This document shows, in pieces, positions 34,813 to 43,814 of a DNA stretch of 64,000 nt. The stretch's first letter is position 1. Each line of letters begins with the position of its first letter. The DNA is from Shimia_B sp038527375 (GTDB lineage: Bacteria; Pseudomonadota; Alphaproteobacteria; Rhodobacterales; Rhodobacteraceae): the NCBI GenBank assembly GCA_038527375.1, contig JBCBFU010000009.1, positions 11,862-75,861 of the forward strand, read 5' to 3'. A model generated the notes under the pieces. That model did not search any database, had not been told where the DNA came from, and worked only from the letters and a program-made list of their open reading frames with translations. The translations under genes and the position numbers were made by a program.

Positions 34813-35517
34813 CTAGCTGACGCGCAGGGCCTCGGCATCACCTAAAAAGCCCGCGGACCGAGGCGTGTGCGTATCCCGCGCAGCTTCCACTGCTGTCCGC
34901 ACATCGACATCATCCAGCCGCGTGACGCTGCCTTCGATGTCCTCGATCAGGCGCCGCACCGTATTGCACGCGCGCGACAGGGTATCGGTCGCGGTGGCAT
35001 TGATATCCGAGGACGCCGAGCCGACGGTTGTCAGGAAATCGAGACCGTCCGAGATTTGGTGCAGCCGCATGTTGGCCTGCGCTGCAAAGTAACGGATGTC
35101 GCTGTGCGTTGTGCGCACTTCGTTCAGCGTGGCCTTGGGTTCGGGCGGGGACACTTCCGGACCGCGCACGGACAGCACGCGCACCCGGCCCGACCGTGTA
35201 ACCAGCCGGGTCATTGCGATGGTCGACATCGCCCCTTTGCCACCGCCCTCTTCCAGCTTTTCGAGCCGCTGGGGCGCGCCGGTTTCTGCACATCGCAAAA
35301 TGGCCGAAGACACGACCCGAAATTCTTCGCGCGAGACAAGTTCGCTCAACCCGTTGGCGTCTTCCGCGTTGTCGCGGGTTCCCCCAATTTCCCGAAACGC
35401 CGCATTACACGCGACCAATTCAACTTCTCCTGTGTCTTTGGGCTCAAACAGCGCCGCAGAATGACCCAGCCATTCCAATTCGGCCTCGAGCAGATCTGTA
35501 TCGTCGGAAGTGAACAT
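34813..35517 (-). CDS. PAS-like domain protein of unknown function
   Basis: A 234-residue soluble protein that I do not recognise at gene level. The N-terminal part (LGHSAALFEPKDTGEVELVACNAAFREIGG) resembles a PAS domain core, followed by a beta-rich stretch (TRSGRVRVLSVRGPE). The C-terminal half is predicted helical, with FAAQANMRLHQISDGLDFLTT and DTLSRACNTVRRLIEDIEGSV. It lacks a histidine kinase or GGDEF domain, so it could be a sensor subunit or adaptor. It is convergent with the alpha-hydroxyacid oxidase gene (28 bp between stops) and divergent from pyc. Confidence 0.65.
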   Translation of the reverse strand: MFTSDDTDLLEAELEWLGHSAALFEPKDTGEVELVACNAAFREIGGTRDNAEDANGLSELVSREEFRVVSSAILRCAETGAPQRLEKLEEGGGKGAMSTIAMTRLVTRSGRVRVLSVRGPEVSPPEPKATLNEVRTTHSDIRYFAAQANMRLHQISDGLDFLTTVGSASSDINATATDTLSRACNTVRRLIEDIEGSVTRLDDVDVRTAVEAARDTHTPRSAGFLGDAEALRVS

Positions 35518-35695
35518 AACCAGTACCTCGCCATTTACTCGGGCCTATTTGCGGCCTCATGGTTTCAGAGAGGTTAAAAAAACCAACCGCATACCATGGT
35601 TAATCCGTACAATCTTAGGAGCATCTCGCGCCTTTGCTTAACCATGATACAGAATGTCGGAGCGAAGGGCCCGAGATCGGCCAAAAGAGGTCAGA

Positions 35696-35715
35696 TATGC
35701 TGCAAATGCAGCATA
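35696..35715. promoter_or_regulatory. Palindrome upstream of pyc
   Basis: Perfect 8-bp inverted repeat TATGCTGC-AAAT-GCAGCATA. It lies 88 bp before the pyc start and 180 bp before the divergent PAS-like gene, in the position of an operator. The regulator is unknown. Confidence 0.5.
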
Positions 35716-35802
35716 CTGCCCCGGATACCCACGTCTACGGATGGACCCCGCGGCCAGAATTGCATACTCCACCGCTCAAAAGCCCAACGACGGAGGTCCC
35801 CA

Positions 35803-38800
35803 ATGGCCGAATTCAGCAAAATCCTTGTCGCCAACCGCGGCGAAATCGCGATCCGGGTCATGCGGGCAGCCAACGAGCTTGGCAAGAAAACCGTGGCCGT
35901 CTTCGCGGAAGAGGACAAGCTGGGGCTGCACCGGTTCAAGGCGGACGAAGCGTATCGCATCGGTGAAGGATTGGGGCCGGTTCAGGCGTACCTGGCCATT
36001 GACGAGATCATCCGCGTGGCCAAGGAATGCGGCGCGGACGCGATCCACCCGGGTTATGGCCTGTTGTCGGAAAACCCTGATTTCGTGGACGCCTGCGCGG
36101 CCAACGGCATCACCTTTATCGGACCCAAGGCCGCGACCATGCGCGCGTTGGGCGACAAGGCCAGCGCGCGGCGGGTCGCGATCGAGGCCGATGTGCCCGT
36201 CATCCCGGCCACCGAGGTGCTGGGCGATGATATGGACGCCATCAAAAAGGAAGCGGCCGAGATCGGGTATCCCCTGATGCTCAAGGCGTCGTGGGGCGGC
36301 GGCGGCCGCGGGATGCGTCCGATCTTTTCCGAGGACGAGCTGGAAGAGAAAGTGCTCGAAGGCCGGCGCGAGGCCGAGGCGGCCTTTGGCAATGGCGAAG
36401 GCTATCTGGAAAAGATGATCCAGAAGGCCCGGCACGTGGAGGTTCAGATCCTCGGCGACAGCCATGGCTCCATCTACCACCTGTGGGAGCGCGACTGCTC
36501 GGTCCAGCGCCGCAACCAGAAGGTCGTCGAACGCGCCCCTGCCCCATACCTGTCCCCCGCCCAGCGCGAGGAAATCTGCGCATTGGGTCGCAAGATCTGT
36601 GAACATGTGAACTATGAATGCGCGGGCACGGTCGAATTCCTGATGGATATGGCCACGGGCAAATTCTACTTCATTGAGGTCAACCCGCGGGTGCAGGTGG
36701 AACACACCGTGACCGAGGAAGTGACCGGCATCGACATCGTGCAGGCGCAAATCAAAATCGCCGAGGGCAAGAGCCTCGTTGAGGCGACGGGCGTGGCCAG
36801 CCAATATGACGTGCAGTTGAACGGTCACGCGATCCAGTGCCGCGTTACGACCGAAGACCCGACCAACAACTTCATCCCCGATTATGGCCGCATCACCGCC
36901 TATCGCGGCGCGACCGGCATGGGCATCCGCCTGGACGGCGGCACGGCCTATTCGGGCGCGGTCATCACACGCTATTACGATTCGCTTCTGGAAAAGGTCA
37001 CCGCCTGGGCGCCCACGCCAGAGGCCGCGATTGCGCGGATGGACCGGGCGCTGCGCGAGTTTCGAATTCGCGGCGTGTCGACCAACATCGCGTTTGTCGA
37101 AAACCTGCTCAAACACCCGACCTTCCTGAACTACGAATACCACACCAAGTTCATCGACGAGACGCCCGAGCTCTTTGCCTTCAAAAAGCGCCGCGATCGG
37201 GCCACCAAGATCCTGACCTATATCGCGGACATCACCGTGAACGGGCATCCCGAAACCGAAGGGCGGCCCCTGCCCAGCGCGGATGTCAAAGACCCGCGCG
37301 CGCCCAAGCCGCTGACCGACACGCCGCAACCCGGCACGCGTAATATCCTCGAGGAATTCGGCCCGCAGGCCGTGGCCGACTGGATGAAAGACCAGCAGCA
37401 ATTGCTAATCACCGACACCACCATGCGCGACGGGCACCAATCCCTGCTCGCCACGCGGATGCGGTCCATCGACATGGTGCGCGTCGCACCCACCTATGCC
37501 GCGAACCTGCCACAGCTGTTCTCGGTCGAATGCTGGGGCGGTGCGACCTTCGACGTGGCCTATCGCTTCCTTCAGGAATGCCCGTGGCAACGCCTGCGCG
37601 ACCTGCGCGCGCGGATGCCCAATATCATGACGCAGATGCTGCTGCGCGGATCGAACGGCGTGGGCTATACGAACTACCCCGACAACGTGGTGCAGTTCTT
37701 TGTCAAACAGGCGGCTGAGACCGGGATCGATGTCTTCCGAGTCTTCGACAGCCTCAACTGGGTCGAAAACATGCGCGTCGCCATGGACGCCGTGATCGAA
37801 CAGAACAAGGTCTGCGAAGGCACGATCTGCTACACCGGCGATATCCACGATCCCGCGCGCGCCAAGTATGACGTGAAATACTACGTCGACATGGCCAAGG
37901 AGCTTGAGAAGGCTGGCGCGCATGTGCTGGGCCTCAAGGACATGGCCGGGCTGCTGAAACCCGGCGCGGCCCGCGTTCTGGTCAAAGCGCTCAAGGAGGA
38001 GGTCGGCCTGCCGATCCACTTCCACACCCATGACACCGCGGGCATCGCAACGGCGACCATCCTCGCCGCAGCAGAGGCCGGCGTCGACGCGGTCGATGCG
38101 GCGATGGACAGCTTCTCGGGCAACACGTCACAGGCGACACTGGGCACCGTGGTCGAAGCGCTCAAAGGCGCAGACCGCGACACGGGCCTCAGCATTGCCG
38201 CGATCCGCGATATCTCGAACTACTTCGAGACCGTGCGCGGGCACTACGCCGCGTTTGAATCCGGTCTTCAGGCCCCGGCGTCGGAGGTCTATCTGCACGA
38301 GATGCCGGGCGGTCAGTTCACCAACCTCAAGGCGCAGGCACGCTCGCTGGGCCTGGAAGAGCGTTGGCACGAGGTCGCGCAGACCTATGCCGATGTGAAC
38401 CAGATGTTTGGCGACATCGTGAAAGTCACCCCGTCCTCCAAAGTTGTGGGCGACATGGCGCTGATGATGGTCAGCCAGAACCTGACCCGGGGTGAGGTCG
38501 AAGATCCGGAGGTCGAGGTTGCCTTCCCCGACAGCGTGATCGGCATGATGCGCGGGGATTTGGGTACGCCTCCGGGCGGATTCCCCCACGGTATCCAAAG
38601 CAAAGTGTTGAAGGGCGAGGCCCCTCTGAAGGATCGCCCGGGCAAGGACCTGCCCCCCGTCGATCTGGAGAAGACCCGCGCCCAAGTGTCCGGAGAGCTT
38701 GAGGGCCTGACCATCGATGACGAGGACCTGAACGGCTATCTGATGTATCCAAAGGTCTTCATGGATTACATGGGCCGCCACCGCACCTACGGCCCGGTCC

Positions 38801-39246
38801 GCACCCTGCCCACCAAGACGTTCTTCTACGGCATGGGGCCCGGCGAAGAGATCACGGCCGAGATCGACCCGGGCAAGACGCTCGAAATCCGGATGCAGGC
38901 CCTGGGGGAAACCAGCGCCGAAGGCGAAGCGCGCGTGTTCTTTGAACTCAACGGTCAGCCGCGTGTCATCCGGGTCCCCAACCGCAAGGTGAAGGCCGAA
39001 ACGATTGCCCGGCCCAAGGCCGAGGCCGGGAATGCCGCCCATGTGGGTGCGCCGATGCCCGGTGTTGTGGCTTCCATCGGCGTGCAGGCGGGTCAAAAGG
39101 TGGCCGAGGGCGACCTGCTTTTGACCATCGAGGCGATGAAGATGGAAACCGGTCTGCATGCCGAGCGCGACGGGGTCGTCAAGGCCGTCCACGTCACGGC
39201 AGGCGCCCAGATCGACGCCAAGGACCTGCTGGTCGAAATGGAGTGA
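35803..39246 (+). CDS. pyc: Pyruvate carboxylase
   Basis: A large biotin enzyme that carboxylates pyruvate to oxaloacetate to refill the TCA cycle. It has 1147 residues from the ATG at 35803, with GGAGGT 6 nt upstream; an in-frame extension of 69 codons upstream is not needed. Domain order: biotin carboxylase with KILVANRGEIAIRVMRAA at the start and the ATP-grasp loop KASWGGGGRGMR near residue 160; carboxyltransferase with TMRDGHQSLLATRMRSIDM near 540; and a C-terminal biotin-carrier domain with EAMKMET, biotin on Lys1113. The palindrome at 35696-35715 may regulate it. Confidence 0.97.
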   Translation: MAEFSKILVANRGEIAIRVMRAANELGKKTVAVFAEEDKLGLHRFKADEAYRIGEGLGPVQAYLAIDEIIRVAKECGADAIHPGYGLLSENPDFVDACAANGITFIGPKAATMRALGDKASARRVAIEADVPVIPATEVLGDDMDAIKKEAAEIGYPLMLKASWGGGGRGMRPIFSEDELEEKVLEGRREAEAAFGNGEGYLEKMIQKARHVEVQILGDSHGSIYHLWERDCSVQRRNQKVVERAPAPYLSPAQREEICALGRKICEHVNYECAGTVEFLMDMATGKFYFIEVNPRVQVEHTVTEEVTGIDIVQAQIKIAEGKSLVEATGVASQYDVQLNGHAIQCRVTTEDPTNNFIPDYGRITAYRGATGMGIRLDGGTAYSGAVITRYYDSLLEKVTAWAPTPEAAIARMDRALREFRIRGVSTNIAFVENLLKHPTFLNYEYHTKFIDETPELFAFKKRRDRATKILTYIADITVNGHPETEGRPLPSADVKDPRAPKPLTDTPQPGTRNILEEFGPQAVADWMKDQQQLLITDTTMRDGHQSLLATRMRSIDMVRVAPTYAANLPQLFSVECWGGATFDVAYRFLQECPWQRLRDLRARMPNIMTQMLLRGSNGVGYTNYPDNVVQFFVKQAAETGIDVFRVFDSLNWVENMRVAMDAVIEQNKVCEGTICYTGDIHDPARAKYDVKYYVDMAKELEKAGAHVLGLKDMAGLLKPGAARVLVKALKEEVGLPIHFHTHDTAGIATATILAAAEAGVDAVDAAMDSFSGNTSQATLGTVVEALKGADRDTGLSIAAIRDISNYFETVRGHYAAFESGLQAPASEVYLHEMPGGQFTNLKAQARSLGLEERWHEVAQTYADVNQMFGDIVKVTPSSKVVGDMALMMVSQNLTRGEVEDPEVEVAFPDSVIGMMRGDLGTPPGGFPHGIQSKVLKGEAPLKDRPGKDLPPVDLEKTRAQVSGELEGLTIDDEDLNGYLMYPKVFMDYMGRHRTYGPVRTLPTKTFFYGMGPGEEITAEIDPGKTLEIRMQALGETSAEGEARVFFELNGQPRVIRVPNRKVKAETIARPKAEAGNAAHVGAPMPGVVASIGVQAGQKVAEGDLLLTIEAMKMETGLHAERDGVVKAVHVTAGAQIDAKDLLVEME

Positions 39247-39274
39247 TCGGTCCGCCAGTGGCGGCCTAATCCTG

Positions 39275-39300
39275 CGGGGCATCCGAATTCGGGTGCCCCG
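39275..39300 (+). terminator. Probable terminator after pyc
   Basis: Stem CGGGGCA (39275-39281) and TGCCCCG (39294-39300) with extra pairing around GAATTC in the loop. It is followed by TTGCGTTTG, a weak U tract. It lies 29 bp after the pyc stop codon. Confidence 0.65.
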
Positions 39301-39376
39301 TTGCGTTTGTGCCGTTGCATCCCCCACCCCGTTGCTGTGAGGGTTCGCATAGCGGCAAACATCGGGGGGTCAGCAC

Positions 39377-39763
39377 ATGTTCGCAATCACATCACTTTAT
39401 GCCGGGTTGCTGGCGCTTGTTCTGCTGACACTCACGTGGCGCGTGATCCAAGGCCGGCATGCCCATCAGGTCAGCCTCGGAGACGGCGGCGACAAAAGCA
39501 TGATGCGCCGGGTCCGCGCCCACGGGAATGCTGCCGAGACGATCCCGATCGGGCTGATCCTCTTGGGGCTGGCCGAGGCACAGGGCGCACCGGGGATCGC
39601 GCTCCATGCACTGGGTGTGTGTCTGCTCGTGGGACGGGTTCTGCACGGGTTGGCGTTGAGCCGCCCAAAACCGTGGCCGTTCGGACGTATCGCCGGGATG
39701 GGCCTGACGCTGTTGATGCTGGGCGTCGCCGCAATCGGCCTTGTGGTGCATTCGATCCTCTAG
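39377..39763 (+). CDS. MAPEG family membrane protein
   Basis: A 128-residue membrane protein of the MAPEG (glutathione metabolism/eicosanoid) family with four hydrophobic segments. The signature RRVRAHGNAAETIPIGLILLGLAEAQGA near residue 48 corresponds to the family's conserved RaxxNxxE motif. VLHGLALSRPKPWPFGRIAGMGLTLLML follows. Bacterial members are of uncertain function; glutathione transferase or peroxidase activity is only inferred from the family. The start ATG at 39377 matches the first helix. Confidence 0.85.
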   Translation: MFAITSLYAGLLALVLLTLTWRVIQGRHAHQVSLGDGGDKSMMRRVRAHGNAAETIPIGLILLGLAEAQGAPGIALHALGVCLLVGRVLHGLALSRPKPWPFGRIAGMGLTLLMLGVAAIGLVVHSIL

Positions 39764-40018
39764 GCCGTCCCGACATGACCACGGTGGAGCACGCATCCCG
39801 TGAGTGTAAGGTCGCCTTCTCCCAGTCCGAGGCGGCCTTTGGGTGGTCCCATGCGGCTCGACACCGGGCCATGCCGGATGCGTGTGCTTGCACCGGTGAC
39901 AGGTCCCGCGTCAGAGGGAAGAAACCCCGGGGTTCCCCGGTCGTCACGTCACTTGGCATAAGCCGGGCCCGCGCCCGCGGCGGGGTGCAATTTTTCGCTG
40001 AAAATAAGTTTTTTGCCC
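39764..40018. other. Intergenic stretch, no gene seen
   Basis: Between the MAPEG gene and the tRNA-Gly promoter I find no convincing protein or RNA gene. The reading frames across it have no recognisable motifs. A C/G palindrome (CCCCGGGG) lies near 39928. Confidence 0.55.
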
Positions 40019-40047
40019 TTGCAGGGCGCGGCGCGTGACAGTATCTC
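40019..40047 (+). promoter_or_regulatory. Candidate promoter of tRNA-Gly
   Basis: A -35-like TTGCAG (40019-40024) and a -10-like TATCTC (40042-40047) are separated by 17 bp. The tRNA starts 18 bp after the -10. Confidence 0.5.
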
Positions 40048-40064
40048 ACGGCTCACCCAAGGAA

Positions 40065-40139
40065 GCGGGCGTAGCTCAGGGGTAGAGCATAACCTTGCCA
40101 AGGTTAGGGTCGGGCGTTCGAATCGCCTCGCCCGCTCCA
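40065..40139 (+). tRNA. tRNA-Gly (anticodon GCC)
   Basis: A 75-nt tRNA with a 7-bp acceptor stem (GCGGGCG with CGCCCGC), a D arm GTAGCTCAGGGGTAGAGC, anticodon loop TTGCCAA with GCC anticodon, T arm GGGCGTTCGAATCGCCT and an encoded CCA end. Confidence 0.97.
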
Positions 40140-40165
40140 ACTTCCCCCTCGCGGGGATCACGACA

Positions 40166-40194
40166 GGGTCGCCTTCGGGCGGCCCTTGTTGTTT
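40166..40194 (+). terminator. Terminator after tRNA-Gly
   Basis: An 8-bp stem GGGTCGCC / GGCGGCCC (one G-U pair) with a TTCG tetraloop, followed by TTGTTGTTT. It lies 26 bp after the tRNA end. Confidence 0.75.
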
Positions 40195-40365
40195 CTGGAC
40201 GCTCCCAACGATTGACCACCGCAGACCCAAGGCGGCGAAGCAGAACCTGTCGCCCACATTGGCAAAACATCGGGCATTCGGTGAATTATTAGGCAGTTTC
40301 CGCAGCGAGCCAATCCGCGCCGCCCTGACGGTTTCCGCCTGCATTTCAGCGGGATAGCAAGCGCC

Positions 40366-40953
40366 ATGGCGCAACCTTTGACGATCATGGTGGTCGAACC
40401 TGACCGGGACCGCGCGTTGCAGATCGTGGACGGTCTGCGCGACGCTGGCGGTGACAACACCATCCATGTCGTGGACGAGGCCGGCGGCCTGACCCGCAAG
40501 ATCGCCTCGATTGAACCAGACGTCGTCCTGATCGACGTGGCGAACCCCTCCCGCGACACGCTCGAGGAATTGGCGCTCGCGGCAGGCCCCACCGAACGCC
40601 CGGTCGCGATGTTTGTAGATCAAAGCACCGAAGGCCTGACCACGCAGGCCATCGAGGCGGGCTTTTCGGCCTATGTCGTGGACGGGCTGCAACCCGACCG
40701 GCTGCGCAAGGTGCTGGATGCCGCGGTCGTGCGGTTCCGCATGATGCAGCGGATGCGCACCGAATTGCAGGAAACCAAACGCGCGCTGGAAGAACGGAAA
40801 GTCATCGACCGGGCCAAGGGCATTCTGATGTCCCAACGCGGGCTCAGCGAAGACGACGCCTACGCGCTCCTGCGCAAAACCGCGATGGGTCAGAACAAGC
40901 GTTTGGCCGAGGTCGCGCAGTCCTTGGTAACGGCGGCGGAGTTGTTGGGATGA
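40366..40953 (+). CDS. nasT: NasT, ANTAR-domain nitrate/nitrite response regulator
   Basis: An RNA-binding antiterminator of nitrate assimilation genes. It has 195 residues. The N-terminal half is a receiver-like domain (TIMVVEPDRDRALQIVDGL, DVVLIDVANPS). The C-terminal ANTAR domain runs from about residue 140 to 190, with LEERKVIDRAKGILMSQRGLSEDDAYALLRKTAM. In known systems NasT binds hairpins in the leader RNA and prevents termination when nitrate frees it from NasS. The nasS gene overlaps its stop by 4 bp, and a leader with a fitting hairpin and terminator lies before nrtA downstream. Confidence 0.93.
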   Translation: MAQPLTIMVVEPDRDRALQIVDGLRDAGGDNTIHVVDEAGGLTRKIASIEPDVVLIDVANPSRDTLEELALAAGPTERPVAMFVDQSTEGLTTQAIEAGFSAYVVDGLQPDRLRKVLDAAVVRFRMMQRMRTELQETKRALEERKVIDRAKGILMSQRGLSEDDAYALLRKTAMGQNKRLAEVAQSLVTAAELLG

Positions 40954-42122
40954 GGACAGTCACCGTTTCTGCCGGGTTCATCCCGCTTCTGGACGCGGCC
41001 CCCCTGATCGTAGCCCATGAGATGGGGTTTGCGGTTGAGGAAGGCATCGCTCTCGACCTGCGCCCTGCCCCCAGTTGGTCGAGCCTGCGGGACATGCTGA
41101 GTTTCGGGCAGGTCGATGCCGCCCATATGCTGAGTGCGGTGCCCGTGGCTGCCGCCATGGGCCTTGGTGGTGCGGGCACCCGGCTGAGCGCGGTGCAGGT
41201 GCTGTCGGTCAATGGCAATGTGATCGGCGTCAATCGCGATCTCGATCTGAAACTGCGCGATGCGGGGCACAAGTTCGGCTTCAACGATCCTGCGAAGGCT
41301 GCAGCGGATTTGCGCGCCGCCCATGACGGGCCGCTGCGGATCGGCGTGCCCTTCCCGTTTTCCATGCATGCCGAATTGGTGAGTTACTGGCTGTCGGCCT
41401 GCGGCTGGAACCTGCACGAGGATCTCGATATCCGCACGATCCCGCCGCCGCTTATGGGGGATGCAATTGCCGCGGGCGAAATCGACGCCTTTTGCGTGGG
41501 CGAACCCTGGGGCACGCGCGCCGTGGACCAGAGCCGCGCCGCCCTTTTGCTGCCCGGTTCTGCAATCTGGCAATTCGCGCCTGAAAAGGTGCTGGCCGTG
41601 CGCGAGGATTGGGCCGACACCGAACGCTCGCTCCTGTTCCGGCTGATCCGGTCGATCTGGCGCGCGGGCCGGTGGCTGTCGCAACCCACGAGTGCGGGTC
41701 TTGCGGCCGAAATGCTGGGTCGCCCGGAATACCTGAACCTGCCGCCCGACATGCTGGAGCGTCCGCTGATGGGCAAGATCACGGTGTCGAACCGGGGCGA
41801 GATGCGCCTGGTGCCGGGATTTGTCGAGTTTCACCGCGGGGCAGCAGCCTTCCCGTGGCGCAGTCAGGCCGACTGGATCGCACGACATCTCGCGGCACGC
41901 GCCGGCAAGGACATCACCCGCGCCCGGCACGAGGCGCGCGCCGTCTACCGCCCCGACCTCTACCGTGCGGCAATGGCAGGAACCGGCAGCGATTTGCCCG
42001 GCGCCTCGGCCAAACTCGAAGGGTCGCTGCGCGAAGACACCCCGGTGGCGAGCGCCGCAGGGCACGTGATTCTAACGCCCAACAGCTTCTTCGATGGACG
42101 CATTTTTGACCCAAGCACGTGA
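40950..42122 (+). CDS. nasS: NasS, cytoplasmic nitrate/nitrite sensor
   Basis: A NrtA-like substrate-binding protein of 390 residues that lacks a signal peptide, so it acts in the cytoplasm. It starts MRTVTVSAGFIPLLDAAPLIVAHEMGFAVEEGI. It shares with NrtA the stretches VDAAHMLSAVPVA, VGEPWGTRAV and LAVREDWAD. In known systems NasS holds NasT until nitrate or nitrite binds. It overlaps nasT by 4 bp (ATGA), consistent with equal synthesis of the two partners. Confidence 0.92.
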   Translation: MRTVTVSAGFIPLLDAAPLIVAHEMGFAVEEGIALDLRPAPSWSSLRDMLSFGQVDAAHMLSAVPVAAAMGLGGAGTRLSAVQVLSVNGNVIGVNRDLDLKLRDAGHKFGFNDPAKAAADLRAAHDGPLRIGVPFPFSMHAELVSYWLSACGWNLHEDLDIRTIPPPLMGDAIAAGEIDAFCVGEPWGTRAVDQSRAALLLPGSAIWQFAPEKVLAVREDWADTERSLLFRLIRSIWRAGRWLSQPTSAGLAAEMLGRPEYLNLPPDMLERPLMGKITVSNRGEMRLVPGFVEFHRGAAAFPWRSQADWIARHLAARAGKDITRARHEARAVYRPDLYRAAMAGTGSDLPGASAKLEGSLREDTPVASAAGHVILTPNSFFDGRIFDPST

Positions 42123-42238
42123 TGCTGCCTGAAAATTGGGCATTGAGAGCGCAAACACGCCGCGGCGCAGCATGGGCGGGAACAGATTTCGGGATATCTT
42201 GTGGTCGGCCACCCTGCACCGACCGATAGTCATCACCC

Positions 42239-42287
42239 AGAGACGCAATGGCGCGTTTCTCCGAACTTCGTCCCTAGGACAGGGATG
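42239..42287 (+). promoter_or_regulatory. Candidate NasT (ANTAR) target hairpins in the nrtA leader
   Basis: The first hairpin has an 8-bp stem (42239-42246 with 42253-42260) and a hexaloop AATGGC; A at loop position 1 and G at position 4 are what ANTAR proteins need. The second hairpin (42269-42275 with 42281-42287) has a 5-nt loop AGGAC, or 7 nt if the closing T-A pair is open, so it does not fit the standard hexaloop. A terminator follows 10 nt later, as in ANTAR-controlled leaders. Confidence 0.6.
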
Positions 42288-42296
42288 CTTCAGAGC

Positions 42297-42357
42297 AAGG
42301 CCGCTCGATAGCTCGTGACCGAACCCTCCCTCGGTCCCGGATATCGGCGGCCTTTTT
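42297..42357 (+). terminator. Regulated terminator in the nrtA leader
   Basis: A long stem AAGGCCGC...CGATA paired with TATCG...GCGGCCTT (one T bulged), with an inner hairpin GACCGA/TCGGTC, followed by five T and then GTTTT. It lies between nasS and nrtA, 48 nt before the nrtA start codon. It should block nrt transcription unless NasT intervenes. Confidence 0.85.
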
Positions 42358-42404
42358 GTTTTCGCGACGCCTCATCCTCCCGAGGCACCACACAGGGGAC
42401 ACTT

Positions 42405-43772
42405 ATGAAACGTTTTTTGATGGCAGCGCTGGCCACCACCGCCCTCGCGGGCCCGGCAGCCGCACAGATGCTGGATCTGGAAAAGGACGAACTGACGTTC
42501 GGCTTTATCAAGCTGACGGACATGGCTCCGCTCGCCGTGGCCTATGAGCAAGGCTACTTCGACGACGAAGGCCTGTTCGTGACGCTCGAAGCGCAAGCGA
42601 ACTGGAAGGTCCTTCTGGACGGCGTCATCTCGGGCACCTTGGATGGCGCCCACATGCTGGCCGGTCAGCCGCTGGCCGCAACCATCGGTTACGGCACCGA
42701 GGCACACATCATCACCCCCTTCTCCATGGACCTGAACGGCAACGGCATCACCGTGTCGAACGAGGTTTGGGAAGAGATGAAGCCGAACATCCCCACCATG
42801 GATGACGGTCGCCCGCAGCACCCGATCAGCGCATCGGCCCTCAAGCCGGTCATCGAAAGCTATGCCGCCGAAGGCAAGCCCTTCAACATGGGCATGGTGT
42901 TCCCTGTATCGACCCACAACTACGAGCTTCGCTACTGGCTGGCCGCCGGCGGGATCGAGCCGGGCTACTACAGCCCCGAAAACATCACCGGTCAGATCGG
43001 CGCCGAGGCGTTCCTGTCCGTGACGCCCCCGCCGCAGATGCCGGCCACGCTCGAAGCCGGCACTATCTATGGCTACGCCGTGGGTGAGCCGTGGAACCAG
43101 CAGGCGGTGTTCAAAGGCATCGGTGTCCCGGTCATCACAGACTACGACATGTGGAAGAACAACCCCGAGAAGGTCTTTGGCATCACCAAGGAGTTCTCGG
43201 AAGAGTATCCCAACACCACGCTCGCCGTGACCAAGGCGCTGATCCGTGCGGCCCAGTGGCTGGACGAAAACGACAACGCCAACCGCGAAGCCGCGGTCGA
43301 AATCCTCAGCCGCCCGGAATATGTGGGCGCGGATTACGAAGTGATCGCGAACTCCATGACCGGCTTCTTTGAATTCGAGAAGGGCGACCGCCGCCCGGCC
43401 CCGGACTTCAACGTGTTCTTCCGCTACAACGCCACCTACCCCTTCTACTCGGACGCCGTCTGGTACCTGACGCAGATGCGCCGCTGGGGTCAGATCGCGG
43501 AATACAAGCCTGACAGCTGGTATGACGAAGTCGCCAAGTCGGTCTACCGCCCCGACATCTACCTCGAGGCTGCGCGCCTTCTGGTCGACGAGGGTCTGGT
43601 GAACGAAGCCGACTTCCCCTGGGACAGCGATGGCTACAAGGCACCGACGCCGGCTGCCGATATCATCGACGGCATCGGCTATGACGGTCGCACCCCGAAC
43701 GCCTATCTGGAGAGCCTCCCGATTGGCCTGAAGGGCGAGCAAATCGTCGTCGGCACCGAAATCCAAGGCTGA
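42405..43772 (+). CDS. nrtA: Nitrate ABC transporter, periplasmic substrate-binding protein
   Basis: The periplasmic receptor of the nitrate/nitrite importer. It has 455 residues from the ATG at 42405, with AGGGGA upstream. A Sec signal peptide is visible (MKRFLMAALATTALAGPAAAQ), cut after AAAQ or AAA. The mature part has ELTFGFIKLTDMAPLAVAYEQGYFDDEGL and GYAVGEPWNQQAVF, and ends NAYLESLPIGLKGEQIV. The family is NrtA/CmpA. It is the first gene after the regulated leader; a stable hairpin separates it from nrtB. Confidence 0.93.
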   Translation: MKRFLMAALATTALAGPAAAQMLDLEKDELTFGFIKLTDMAPLAVAYEQGYFDDEGLFVTLEAQANWKVLLDGVISGTLDGAHMLAGQPLAATIGYGTEAHIITPFSMDLNGNGITVSNEVWEEMKPNIPTMDDGRPQHPISASALKPVIESYAAEGKPFNMGMVFPVSTHNYELRYWLAAGGIEPGYYSPENITGQIGAEAFLSVTPPPQMPATLEAGTIYGYAVGEPWNQQAVFKGIGVPVITDYDMWKNNPEKVFGITKEFSEEYPNTTLAVTKALIRAAQWLDENDNANREAAVEILSRPEYVGADYEVIANSMTGFFEFEKGDRRPAPDFNVFFRYNATYPFYSDAVWYLTQMRRWGQIAEYKPDSWYDEVAKSVYRPDIYLEAARLLVDEGLVNEADFPWDSDGYKAPTPAADIIDGIGYDGRTPNAYLESLPIGLKGEQIVVGTEIQG

Positions 43773-43785
43773 AAGCCTTGATCTC

Positions 43786-43814
43786 CCACCCCCCGCGGCC
43801 ATCGCGGGGGGTGG
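43786..43814 (+). repeat. Strong intercistronic hairpin between nrtA and nrtB
   Basis: A perfect 12-bp GC-rich stem (43786-43797 with 43803-43814) with a 5-nt loop. No T-run follows. Such hairpins after substrate-binding-protein genes commonly protect the upstream mRNA so that more receptor is made than permease. Confidence 0.7.

Noticed and set aside
35776..37401. 541-codon open frame opposite pyc
   Set aside because: Pyruvate carboxylase is unmistakable on the plus strand; the opposite frame shows no domain.
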